A DNA stretch of 64,000 nucleotides, taken from the NCBI RefSeq assembly GCF_000973545.1, contig NZ_CP010049.1, forward strand, positions 434,001-498,000, given 5' to 3'. This document shows, one piece after another, positions 55,064-64,000 of the stretch (its first letter is position 1; each line of letters starts with the position of its first letter). Source of the stretch: Blochmannia endosymbiont of Camponotus (Colobopsis) obliquus. Its GTDB lineage: Bacteria; Pseudomonadota; Gammaproteobacteria; Enterobacterales; Enterobacteriaceae. The notes beneath the pieces were generated by a model. It saw nothing but the letters and a program-made list of their open reading frames with translations, searched no databases and was not told where the DNA came from. Position numbers and translations under genes: made by a program.

Positions 55064-55381
55064 ATGATTGCCAGTAAATTTGCCATAGGACAACAAGTAA
55101 GGCATAAATTACTAGGATATCTAGGCGTAATTATTGACGTAGACCCAGAATACTCATTGGAAAAACCAACATTAGACGAAGTAACTGCTGATAGTACTCT
55201 TCGAACTTCTCCTTGGTATCATGTTGTCATGGAAGATGAAGAAGGAAAACCAATACATACATATTTAGCAGAAGCACAATTAAGATTTGAAACACTATTT
55301 TTTCATCCAGAACAACCTGTTTTGGATGACTTAGCTAAATCTATACGTTTTCAATTAAAAACACCACGATTAAGAAACTAA
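55064..55381 (+). CDS. hspQ: heat-shock protein HspQ
   Basis: A 105-residue hemimethylated-DNA-binding/YccV-like protein, the same length as E. coli HspQ, with [63 protein letters not shown] and the end [12 protein letters not shown]. In E. coli it is induced by heat, promotes degradation of mutant DnaA and acts as a specificity enhancer of Lon. ATG at 55064 with CAGGAG upstream. Flanked by large gene-free stretches. Confidence 0.96.
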   Translation: MIASKFAIGQQVRHKLLGYLGVIIDVDPEYSLEKPTLDEVTADSTLRTSPWYHVVMEDEEGKPIHTYLAEAQLRFETLFFHPEQPVLDDLAKSIRFQLKTPRLRN

Positions 55382-56783
55382 AAAAATTATTAAGATAAAT
55401 ATATCAACATATACTCATATTTAAATGTTACCAGATCTTATAATAACAACGGATTATGCTTTTACTTGTGATATATACAATTGATCAAAAATCAATATAA
55501 CCATAAAATTATACAACTTTAAATTCTTTACATAAAATAAAAATAGAACTATAAAATAAATTAAATAAAATGCACTTATACTAAAATTACTAAAAACAAC
55601 TCTGATTATACTAACAGTAATATTATCCTACTACTATTATATTTTAATATAAATAAGCTAACTTAAACATATAAAATTGCTAATTATATCAAATTATTAT
55701 TCCGTCATGAATAAAATATCAATATTCACAAAAAAATTTAAATATTTTTAAGATATGAATTACTATGTTAAATAATTATAAATATAACTTATATCAACTT
55801 AAAAAATATCTTTTTACCTAAAAATTAAACAAATTTTAATTTTATAATACCATAGATTATATAAATATATATTTTATCCAATCAACAATGAATAAATAAT
55901 ATAATACAATAACAATAAATAAAAAAAATTTACATTAATTAAATTATAATTAGTTAATTATATATATTTAATAAAAATATTACAAACGCAAACTATGTTG
56001 TATAATAAATACAAACAAATCAAATCATCCCATATTATAGACATAAAACTTTTATATAAGTCTGATTAAATAAATAAATAATTATTTAACTTTAATACTA
56101 AATACAAATATTTCCATAATTTCATCAAACTTGCATAAATATAAATTAATTGCACATGATATTCATAAAACAAACATACTAAATTATAAACAATGCCTAA
56201 TATACTCTAACATTATTATTTAAACAATTTTCATCTATCATACTCTAAAACATATAAAGTATTTATCCCGTATATTGTCATTCTATTCACACCACAAATT
56301 TTATAAATTATATCATTTACTAAAATGAAAATTAAATAAAAATAAAACAATATTTTATTAATAATATTTCATTATTTTCTAAAATTATAATTAATATATA
56401 CTAACTAAATGATTTTAATTGGCAATAATTAAAACATCATAAACCAACACAATAAAGTGATTATTAAAATAATTATTATATGATCATTTTTTTTAATTTA
56501 TATTAATAACATAAAACAAAAAAACAAAAATATAATAAATACCGAAGATAATTATACACAATAAAATTATACTTAAATATACAATGATGATATTAAACAC
56601 ATGAAAAAATATATCTCAAATTAAATCAAATAAAATTGTAAGTAAAAATAATCCTGTTCTTATATATTATAATTTTATCAAACAAATAGTATATATTTCA
56701 TAAATTTATAATCTATGTATACAATTATAATTTTGTTGATTAATATCATTTCTTATTTAAGATATATCCAAAAGAGAAAACAC
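55382..56783. other. longest gene-free stretch, hspQ-fabA
   Basis: About 1.4 kb of extremely AT-rich DNA without a supported ORF, RNA gene or recognisable remnant. A patch at 55420-55480 is a little less AT-rich and open for about 20 codons but not identifiable. Best read as eroded genes. Confidence 0.45.
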
Positions 56784-57305
56784 ATGATCAATAAACGAAC
56801 AACGTATACAAAAGAAGATTTATTAGCTTCTAGCAGAGGTGAATTATTTGGTAAAGAAGGCCCATCTTTACCCGCTCCTAATATGCTCATGATAGATCGC
56901 GTAACTAAAATGAGTGAAAAAGGTGGAAATTACAATAAAGGATTCGTAGAAGCTGAATTAGATATTAAATCAGACATGTGGTTTTTTTATTGCCATTTTA
57001 TCAATGATCCAGTAATGCCAGGATGTTTAGGGTTAGATGCTATGTGGCAATTAGTAGGATTTTATCTAGGTTGGTTAGGAGGGATAGGTAAAGGACGTGC
57101 TTTAGGAGTAGGCGAGGTAAAATTTGCTGGACAAATTTTACCTAGTTCTAAAAAAGTAACTTATTTAATTCATTTTAGACGCATTATAAAACGTAAATTA
57201 GTAATGGGCATGGCAGATGGTCAAGTACTTTGTGACGGAGAATTAATTTATACCGCTTCTGATCTTAAAGTAGGATTATTCAAAAATATTAATATATTTA
57301 GTTAA
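56784..57305 (+). CDS. fabA: 3-hydroxydecanoyl-ACP dehydratase/isomerase
   Basis: A 173-residue hotdog-fold enzyme (E. coli 172) dehydrating beta-hydroxyacyl-ACP and isomerising the C10 intermediate, the entry to unsaturated fatty acids. The catalytic His and Asp are in [40 protein letters not shown] and [20 protein letters not shown] match. Start placed at ATG 56784 ([14 protein letters not shown]), aligned with E. coli MVDKRESYTKEDLL, with AAGAGAA upstream; the longer in-frame extension is unlikely. Confidence 0.97.
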   Translation: MINKRTTYTKEDLLASSRGELFGKEGPSLPAPNMLMIDRVTKMSEKGGNYNKGFVEAELDIKSDMWFFYCHFINDPVMPGCLGLDAMWQLVGFYLGWLGGIGKGRALGVGEVKFAGQILPSSKKVTYLIHFRRIIKRKLVMGMADGQVLCDGELIYTASDLKVGLFKNINIFS

Positions 57306-57899
57306 TATAAAATAAAATATAACCCTTATTTAAACACTCATAACATTACATTAACATACAATATCTATAATACCTCTATATATTAAAATATCTATCATTT
57401 AGCAATATTTTAATTATGGCAATTAAATAATTTATATTTCAAAATAACACGACATTATACTAAATATTTAATAGCTATCTAATACAAAACATATTTTTAA
57501 CACAAGTTATAATTATTACAAGATAACAATTATAAATTTTTATAAATATACAACTATTCTTACGAATTTATATTAATCTTAAAAAGTCAATAACAAGCAA
57601 AATTACGTTCGCATCCTGAATTAATATATTTCTATAACACACTTAAATAAAGTGTTTTCAACAATTTAGTAAACTAAATTTATATCATAACTTTCAATAA
57701 TTGAATTATTATAATTACAATATATTACTAAATAAATGTATTTACAAATAATTATAAAATGAATGAATAAAACTATAATTAAAAAAATTAATTTAAATAA
57801 ATAATTGTATTACAAAAATAATAAAATATAATATAAATTAAAATTGTGGTATTTATTAAAAAATTGTTTTTATTTATCAATAAAGAGGTTTTACATATC
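57306..57899. other. gene-free spacer fabA-fabI
   Basis: About 590 AT-rich bases; no supported feature except the fabI ribosome site AGAGG at 57884-57888. Confidence 0.45.
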
Positions 57900-58682
57900 A
57901 TGGGTTTTCTTAACGGGAAGCGTATTCTAGTTACTGGTATAGCTAATACTCGCTCAATAGCATATGGCATTGCTCAAGTATTACATCGAGAAGGGGCAGA
58001 ATTAGCATTTACTTATCCGAATAATAAACTGAAACTACGCATAAAAAAATACTCAAATAATTTTAATTCTAATATTATTTGCCCGTGCAATGTTTCAAAT
58101 GATGATAGTATTACTCAACTTTTTATAGAACTAAAAAAATATTGGTCTACTTTTGATGGTTTTATACATGCCATTGCTTTTGCACCTTCAAACCAATTAA
58201 ACGGTGATTATGTAAGTGTTATAAATCGTGAAAGTTTTATTATAGCACATGACATAAGTTGTTACAGTTTTGTTGCATTAGCTAAAGCATGCAGAAATAT
58301 GCTTAATGTACATGCATCCTTAGTAACATTAACTTATCTAGGTGCTCAACGTGCTATTCCTAATTATAATGTTATGGGATTAGCTAAAGCTTCTTTAGAA
58401 GCAAATACCAAATATATGGCAAATTCTATGGGTCCTGACGGCATTAGAGTTAACGCCATTTCTCCTGGCCCTATACGTACGTTAGCTTCGTCTGGCATAG
58501 CAAATTTTAAAAAAATGTTATCTTATTATGAATCTTATGCTCCAATGAGAAAAAATGTCACCATTGAAGACATTGGAAATACGGCAGCTTTTTTATGTTC
58601 TAATCTATCTGCGGCTATTACTGGTGAAGTCATTTATGTAGATGGTGGATTTAATATCACACATACTAATAAACTAGAATAA
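57900..58682 (+). CDS. fabI: enoyl-ACP reductase (NADH)
   Basis: A 260-residue reductase (E. coli 262) catalysing the last step of fatty-acid elongation. [40 protein letters not shown], the active-site Tyr and Lys in [17 protein letters not shown], and [18 protein letters not shown] are present. Start placed at ATG 57900 to match E. coli MGFLSGKRIL, with AGAGG 11 bases upstream. One active-site change: E. coli SAGPIRT reads SPGPIRT here. With fabA, fabD, fabG and fabH the cycle lacks only the elongating ketosynthase in this window. Confidence 0.97.
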   Translation: MGFLNGKRILVTGIANTRSIAYGIAQVLHREGAELAFTYPNNKLKLRIKKYSNNFNSNIICPCNVSNDDSITQLFIELKKYWSTFDGFIHAIAFAPSNQLNGDYVSVINRESFIIAHDISCYSFVALAKACRNMLNVHASLVTLTYLGAQRAIPNYNVMGLAKASLEANTKYMANSMGPDGIRVNAISPGPIRTLASSGIANFKKMLSYYESYAPMRKNVTIEDIGNTAAFLCSNLSAAITGEVIYVDGGFNITHTNKLE

Positions 58683-58833
58683 TATTAATTTAATAATTAC
58701 TAAATTTACAATAATCAATTAAAAAAATTAACTAAAACATATAAAATAATTAATCACATTTGTCACTCCACAAAAATAATCGCAAAATTTGTACATCGCA
58801 ATTAAATTACATTTAAATAATATACATACAACT

Positions 58834-59472
58834 ATGAAATATCAAACTATTACAACAACAAATTTTCAACAAAATTGTTCATTAGTATGGTGCAAAATAA
58901 CAAAACATGCTGTGCTAATAGATCCAGGAGGAGAAGCAATTAAACTACGTCGAATGATACAAGATTTAAAACTAATTATTAAAAAAATTTTATTAACACA
59001 TGGACACTTGGATCACGTTGGTGCAGCAGTAGAACTATCAAAATTTTACAAAATACAAATTATAGGACCACATTACAATGATAAAATTTTATTAGATAAT
59101 TTGCCCGCTCAATGTCAAATATTTAATGTTGAATGTATTCCTTCTTTTTCACCGCACTATTGGTTAAAAGAAAATAATCTAATAAATGTAGGTGAAATAA
59201 CCTTCAACATCTTACACTGCCCTGGACATTCTCCGGGACACATCGTGTACTGGAGTAAAAAGCACAACCTTATTTTTGTAGGAGATGTTTTATTTAAAGA
59301 AAAAATAGGGCGCACCGATCTACCCGGCGGCAATATAAAACAATTGTTAAACTCAATTCAAAAAAAGATCTTAACGTTACAAGATGTAACCGTCTTAATA
59401 CCTGGCCACGGGCCTTTATCCACCATTGGTCATGAGCGTCATAATAATCCATTTTTAATAAAAAACCTTTAA
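58834..59472 (+). CDS. gloC: hydroxyacylglutathione hydrolase, GloC/YcbL type
   Basis: A 212-residue metallo-beta-lactamase-fold hydrolase (E. coli 215), a type II glyoxalase that clears S-lactoylglutathione. The metal motif is LLTHGHLDHVGAA, followed by LHCPGHSPGHIVYW, FVGDVLFKEKIGRTDLPGG and IPGHGPLSTIGHERHNNPFL, as in E. coli YcbL. Start set at ATG 58834 (MKYQTITTTNFQQNCSLVW). Convergent with aspC, its E. coli neighbour. Confidence 0.95.
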   Translation: MKYQTITTTNFQQNCSLVWCKITKHAVLIDPGGEAIKLRRMIQDLKLIIKKILLTHGHLDHVGAAVELSKFYKIQIIGPHYNDKILLDNLPAQCQIFNVECIPSFSPHYWLKENNLINVGEITFNILHCPGHSPGHIVYWSKKHNLIFVGDVLFKEKIGRTDLPGGNIKQLLNSIQKKILTLQDVTVLIPGHGPLSTIGHERHNNPFLIKNL

Positions 59473-59584
59473 ATAACATATAATCAACCTACTAAACGAT
59501 AGATACATAATATTTATTTATTAATCGTGTTTTAACCTCATCTTTATTCAATTATTACTCTTAAAATTTAAATACATTGTTTAA

Positions 59585-60775
59585 CTAAATAACAGAAACT
59601 ATAGAATCACATATCATGGATATATTCTTCAATGTAATGCCAGCAATATTAATCCTAGCAGAATCCGTCATATAAATTCCTAATTTCTCACGTAATTTTA
59701 AAACTTGTTTTTGATTAAGACCAATAAAAGAAAACATTCCTTGTTGACGATTAATAAAACTAAAATCTTTAGTACATTTATCGTGTAAAGTACATACAAA
59801 CAATTGACGTAAATATTTAATATGTTTTCTTATATTACTTAACTCCTCCTCCCACATACATTTCAAATTAACACTATTTAAAATTGTAGTTACAATAGCA
59901 GCACCATGTGCTGGAGGATTGGAATAATTAGCTCTAATAACAGATTTTAACTGACTTAAAGAATGTCTAGCATCATTTTCATTAGCAGTTACTACAGTGC
60001 ATGCCCCAACACGCTCATTATATAAACCAAAATTTTTGGAATAAGAATTACAAATAATTAACTCTTCATTATAATTAGAAAAAATACGAATCCCTTCGAC
60101 ATCTCCAGATAAACTAACACCAAAACCTTGATAAGCTAAATCAAATAAAGGCAACCAACCATTTTGTGCTGATAATTTTGCTAATATATGCCATTGTTCA
60201 ACACTAAAATCCATTCCTGTAGGATTATGACAGCATGCATGTAATAAAATAATATCATCGGAACCTGCATGGTTTAAATCCATAAGCATATTATCAAAAC
60301 TCAAATTATGTAATTTAGGATCATAATAGGAGTAATAACACACCTGCAAACCAGCAGCAACAAAAATATTCTTATGATTAGTCCAACTTGGACTACTAAT
60401 CCAAACACGTTTGACTGTTGTATTTTTTGCCAAAAAATCTGCAGCAATCCGTATCGCACCCGTCCCCCCTGGAGTTTGTACGGTACATATTCGATGATCA
60501 GCAATAATACCATTACTATCAACACTAAACAACAACTTTTGAGTACAAACAATAAAATCGTACATGCCTTCAATACTAAGATAATTTTTACTAGTTTCAC
60601 AATTTAGAATGAGCGATTCCGCTTTTTTTACACTATTTAAAATCGGAGTATTTCCATGTTCGTTCTGATATACACCAATCCCCAAATTGATTTTGTTCGT
60701 ACGAACATCAGCATTAAAAATATCTAAAATACCAAGTATAGGATCAGAAGGAGCTTCTTTAATATATTCAAACAT
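59585..60775 (-). CDS. aspC: aspartate aminotransferase
   Basis: A 396-residue class I PLP aminotransferase, the E. coli length, making aspartate from oxaloacetate and also active on aromatic keto acids. INLGIGVYQNEHGNTPILNS, QTPGGTGAIRIAADFLAKNT, LHACCHNPTGMDFS, LFDLAYQGFG and the PLP lysine in SYSKNFGLYNERVGACTVV are intact. Start set at ATG 60775 (MFEYIKEAPSDPILG) to match E. coli MFENITAAPADPILG. May supply the aromatic transaminase step alongside aroA. Confidence 0.97.
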   Translation of the reverse strand: MFEYIKEAPSDPILGILDIFNADVRTNKINLGIGVYQNEHGNTPILNSVKKAESLILNCETSKNYLSIEGMYDFIVCTQKLLFSVDSNGIIADHRICTVQTPGGTGAIRIAADFLAKNTTVKRVWISSPSWTNHKNIFVAAGLQVCYYSYYDPKLHNLSFDNMLMDLNHAGSDDIILLHACCHNPTGMDFSVEQWHILAKLSAQNGWLPLFDLAYQGFGVSLSGDVEGIRIFSNYNEELIICNSYSKNFGLYNERVGACTVVTANENDARHSLSQLKSVIRANYSNPPAHGAAIVTTILNSVNLKCMWEEELSNIRKHIKYLRQLFVCTLHDKCTKDFSFINRQQGMFSFIGLNQKQVLKLREKLGIYMTDSARINIAGITLKNISMICDSIVSVI

Positions 60776-60955
60776 AACTGTATACCACTCTTTAATAAAA
60801 ATAAAATATATATATAACTTACACCTTTTATAAGTTATTTTACCAATCACTTATACTACAATTTCTCATTAACTAATAAATTAAAATACAAATATTTAAA
60901 AATTACAAAAATATAATAAAATTATTAAAAAAAATCATTTTTTTTATAAATAAAA

Positions 60956-62356
60956 TCAAAAATCAACTTTATCGGGGTATCTAGGAAAAGGAATCACATC
61001 TTTAATATTTTGCATACCAGTAATATACAACAATAATCTTTCAAAACCCAATCCAAATCCTGAATGAGGAACAGTACCATAACGACGAAGATCACGATAC
61101 CAACAATAATTTTCTTTATTTAACCCAAGCTCCTCCAATCTTAAATCTAAAATATCAAGACGCTCTTCCCTTTGAGACCCCCCAACTATTTCACCAATTA
61201 TTGGTACTATCAAATCCATAGCTGCAACAGTTTTAAAATCATCATTAAGACGCATATAAAAGGCTTTAGTATCTTTTGGATAATTTATGATTATTATAGG
61301 AGATTTAAAATACGTTTCTGTCAAAAATCTTTCATGTTCAGAACCAAGATTTTTGCCCCAAGATATTGGATGAATAAATTGGTTATCAAATTTTTTTAAA
61401 ATATCCACTACTTCATTGTAAGTGATACAAATCAACTTATTGTTAATGAAATTTTCCAAACGATTAAAAATATTTTTATCTATCCTTTTAGAAAGAAACA
61501 AAATATCATCCTCACATTCATTTAATAAAATTTTAACAACATGTTTTAACAGAGATATTACAAAAAAAGAAATATCTTCTAAATTAGCAAAAGCCATCTC
61601 TGGTTCTAGCATCCAAAATTCTGCTAAATGATGATTTGTATTAGATTCTTCCGCGCGAAAAGTAGGACCAAAAGTATACACTTTTGATAACGCACATGCA
61701 TAACTTTCACAATTCAATTGACCAGATACAGTTAAAAAAACCTCCCGACCAAAAAAATCTTTTTTATAATTTATTTTTCTATATGATGTATACGGCAAAT
61801 TCTCTAAATCTAAGGTAGAAACACGAAACATTTTGCTAGTACCTTCAGTATCACATGCAGTAATAATAGGAGTAGTTATCCAAAAAAAACCCTGTTCATT
61901 CATATAACAATGAATCGTTTGTGCTAAAATATGTCTGATGCGCGATATTACACCAATTATATTAGTACGTGGTCGTAAATGAACTACTTTTCTTAAATGT
62001 TCCATACTATGCCATTTTGCAGATATTGGATAAGTATTTGGATCATGCACCCAACCTAATATTTCAACCATTGTTGCTTGAACTTCAAATTTCTGTTTAT
62101 TCCCAATAGACTTTACTACTCTGCCCTCAATTTTTACTGAACAACCCGTGGTAAGATGTAACACATCATTTTGATAATTACACAATGTATGATTAATGAT
62201 AACTTGCAGCGTTGCAAAACAAGAACCATCATAAACGGCAAGAAAAGAAATTTTAGCTTTTGAATCTCGTCTAGTACGTACCCAACCTTGAACAACTACT
62301 TGAGTATTAATTATTATCTTTTCATTCAAGATATCATTTACAGATACAATTTTCAT
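60956..62356 (-). CDS. asnS: asparaginyl-tRNA synthetase
   Basis: A 466-residue class IIb synthetase (E. coli 466). The N-terminal OB-fold ([20 protein letters not shown]) binds the anticodon; motif 2 is [20 protein letters not shown], and motif 3 is [36 protein letters not shown] and [15 protein letters not shown] are conserved. Start set at ATG 62356 ([10 protein letters not shown]), matching the family, rather than an upstream in-frame ATG. Neighbour of aspC as in E. coli, with ompF lost between them. Confidence 0.97.
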   Translation of the reverse strand: MKIVSVNDILNEKIIINTQVVVQGWVRTRRDSKAKISFLAVYDGSCFATLQVIINHTLCNYQNDVLHLTTGCSVKIEGRVVKSIGNKQKFEVQATMVEILGWVHDPNTYPISAKWHSMEHLRKVVHLRPRTNIIGVISRIRHILAQTIHCYMNEQGFFWITTPIITACDTEGTSKMFRVSTLDLENLPYTSYRKINYKKDFFGREVFLTVSGQLNCESYACALSKVYTFGPTFRAEESNTNHHLAEFWMLEPEMAFANLEDISFFVISLLKHVVKILLNECEDDILFLSKRIDKNIFNRLENFINNKLICITYNEVVDILKKFDNQFIHPISWGKNLGSEHERFLTETYFKSPIIIINYPKDTKAFYMRLNDDFKTVAAMDLIVPIIGEIVGGSQREERLDILDLRLEELGLNKENYCWYRDLRRYGTVPHSGFGLGFERLLLYITGMQNIKDVIPFPRYPDKVDF

Positions 62357-63415
62357 GAAATTCTCTATTAATAAAAACCAGATATATTTGTAAAACCACA
62401 TACCTAACGATTGATATTACATCAAATAATTAAAAAATCCATAAAAATTACTATAATTACAAACATGTAATTGCACCAATAATCCTAACGTTAAATAAAT
62501 AAAATTAAATATAAGACATTTTTATTAGTCAAAAACGTAACATATATCAAATTTATAATTCTTATGCAAATTAATATGCATTAATTACATAAATTTCCAC
62601 TGCTTAAATATTCATTAAATATAGTTGAATATTACAAAGTACCTATAGCTTGAAATATTAAACTACATATGTCACTTTACTTAAAAATAAACTTTAACAA
62701 TTATTCTACTACATTTAAAAAAAACTACTCAATCCATAAAAATAAAAAATTGTATTACAATATGTTAACCATACATCATCATCATATTACTAATAATTTG
62801 ATAATTACACTATTAATACACACATATAAATAAAATCAACTCACTATAAAATATAATTTAATAACTTAAGTTAAAATCGCAAAAAAATATATAGAACAAT
62901 AAATGCCATCATTTCTAATTAAAAAAATTATACAATACCAATTTAATCTTGCATCTAAATAAATCAACAAACTGAAAAAAAAACCTTAAATCACTGTTTT
63001 GCTGGTATCAAACATAAAACAAACATATTACTCAAATCTTTATATTCAAACAATACTAAAATATAATTTAGTTAAAATAATATAATCACTAAAAATCCAG
63101 CACAATGACACAAAATAAATAAAACACATTGTACATATTTTAATTAAAACTGCTATATTATTAAGATCCCACTAAAATAGTTAATTAATAGCATATATCA
63201 TTTAATTTTATCTATTTATCTTTACGTATTATATTTTATTACACAAATATTATTTATAGGATAACAGAACAATTAACTAAAATAATAATAATGAATGAAC
63301 AATTCAACTCTAATAATCGCAAATACAAATTATATAAAATATTCATAATAATTATTCAAAAATAATAAAACATAACCGAATTAATAATTAATAAAACGTT
63401 GACAATATACATGAT
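62357..63415. other. gene-free spacer asnS to ribA remnant
   Basis: About 1.06 kb of very AT-rich DNA. I see no supported ORF, tRNA or readable remnant of pncB or pepN, which follow asnS in E. coli. Confidence 0.45.
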
Positions 63416-63829
63416 ATGTATGGAAAAATATACAAAATCAAACGCATTATAAAAGCACAATTACCTATATGCTTAGGAAATTTTGTAATTATGGATATCG
63501 AATAAATAAAAAATAAAAATAATCATATAACATTAATTTATAGCAATATTAACAAAACTGGTCCAATATTATCACATACACATCCTGAATGTTTAACTGG
63601 TAATGCTGTGTTTAGTTTGTGTTATGATTACGGTTTGCAATTAAAAGTCGCACTATATCATATAATACAAGAAGATTATAATATTGAATGATTAAATCAA
63701 ATCAAAACTTATGCATTACAAAACAATGGAATTAACACAATTAAAACTAATCAACAACTAGATTTTCTGAAAAATGAACACAATTTTACTTTATGTACTG
63801 ATATGTTTACATTATTACAAATAAAATAA
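63416..63829 (+). pseudogene. ribA: GTP cyclohydrolase II pseudogene
   Basis: One frame from ATG 63416 to TAA 63829 reads as a broken RibA (E. coli 196 aa). Recognisable pieces are KAQLPICLGNFVIMDIE, then an in-frame TAA, then ILSHTHPECLTGNAVFSL, LQLKVALYHIIQED, an in-frame TGA, LNQIKTYALQNNGINTIK and FTLCTDMFTLL, in E. coli order. Two of the three zinc cysteines are lost (family RCDCG reads CYDYG here), the catalytic segment HRQEGR is deleted, and the C-terminal quarter is missing. So it cannot make the first riboflavin intermediate. No ribosome site evident. Confidence 0.9.
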
Positions 63830-63878
63830 TCTAACTTGCAACACATAATCTTCAAAAAAAATAAATATACTAAAAAAA

Positions 63879-64000
63879 TCACACATTAATTTTCAGTGAA
63901 CTAATACCTTTCACACCGTCAATCATAATCCAAAAATGCCAGTTATTTAAATATTCAAGCATATAAAATGGATCATTTTTTATATATCTGTAAAAATAAT
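63879..64000 (-). CDS. C-terminal end of an unidentified gene (cut by window edge)
   Basis: An open frame enters from the right edge and ends at TGA 63879-63881. The visible 39 codons include NDPFYMLEYLNNWHFWIMID and GVKGISSLKINV, a protein-like composition with aromatic residues and Gly. I do not recognise the family. It is convergent with the ribA pseudogene. Could also be part of another decaying gene. Confidence 0.45.
   Translation of the reverse strand, partial: YFYRYIKNDPFYMLEYLNNWHFWIMIDGVKGISSLKINV

Noticed and set aside
60301..60600. 99-codon frame within aspC
   Set aside because: Overlaps the conserved core of aspC in another frame; Leu/Val-rich by codon composition.

Overview
The window is very AT-rich, with long gene-poor spacers, single-copy enterobacterial housekeeping genes, several TTG starts, one gene with a poly-A frameshift and at least one clear pseudogene. 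All readable proteins are closest to E. coli-type sequences. This points to a reduced genome of an obligate insect endosymbiont of the Enterobacterales. Gene content (retained LPS, lipoprotein-sorting, fatty-acid and amino-acid genes) and local gene order fit Candidatus Blochmannia of carpenter ants or a close relative. That assignment is inference from memory, not a database match.

Layout. 1-5.4 kb: rnt (partial), slyA, tyrS, nth, fumC. 5.9-7.7 kb: an inverse autotransporter (intimin/invasin-type barrel) with an unusual surface passenger. 7.7-9.7 kb: a small hydrophobic ORF, ubiX, kdsB, ycaR. 10-23.4 kb: a leftward block colinear with E. coli: lpxK, msbA, rpsA, cmk, aroA, serC, serS, lolA, ftsK. 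23.9-29 kb: trxB, infA, a ToxR/CadC-like membrane regulator, emtA, mntR. 29.5-45.4 kb: another leftward colinear block: purB, mnmA, lolE-lolD-lolC, lpoB, hinT, ycfH, holB, tmk, pabC, acpP, fabG, fabD, fabH, plsX, rpmF. 46-51 kb: divergent rluC and rne, then lpxL. 51.7-54.2 kb: tRNA-Leu, tRNA-Cys, pgsA, tRNA-Lys, tRNA-Ser. 55-62.4 kb: hspQ, fabA, fabI, gloC, aspC, asnS. 63.4-64 kb: a ribA pseudogene and the end of an unidentified gene.

Functionally the window maintains a Gram-negative envelope: fatty acids (acpP, fabADGHI), phospholipid (plsX, pgsA), lipid A/KDO (kdsB, lpxK, lpxL, msbA), lipoprotein export (lolA, lolCDE) and peptidoglycan (lpoB, emtA). It also holds information processing (tyrS, serS, asnS, rpsA, infA, rpmF, rne, rnt, rluC, mnmA, holB, tmk, nth) and pieces of amino-acid and cofactor synthesis (aroA, serC, aspC, pabC, purB, ubiX). 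Losses against the E. coli order are evident: ihfB/comEC, lrp, rarA, hflD, fabF and mltG at their usual places, and glyW (a possible trace remains).

The most exciting element is the 573-residue inverse autotransporter at 5941-7662. Its exposed C-terminus has no Ig-like adhesion domains. It carries instead a poly-proline motif, two 24-residue-period basic repeats, an amphipathic segment and a terminal acidic tail, in the same order as the Pro-WH2-C-A end of eukaryotic WASP/WAVE proteins. I infer a possible actin-nucleation mimic anchored on the surface of a symbiont that lives in host cytosol. Other points worth checking are a perfect 25-bp palindrome inside emtA, an ftsK split at an A10 tract and lacking its gamma domain, a tRNA-Lys with anticodon CUU, and hairpins in the leaders of rne and rpsA.
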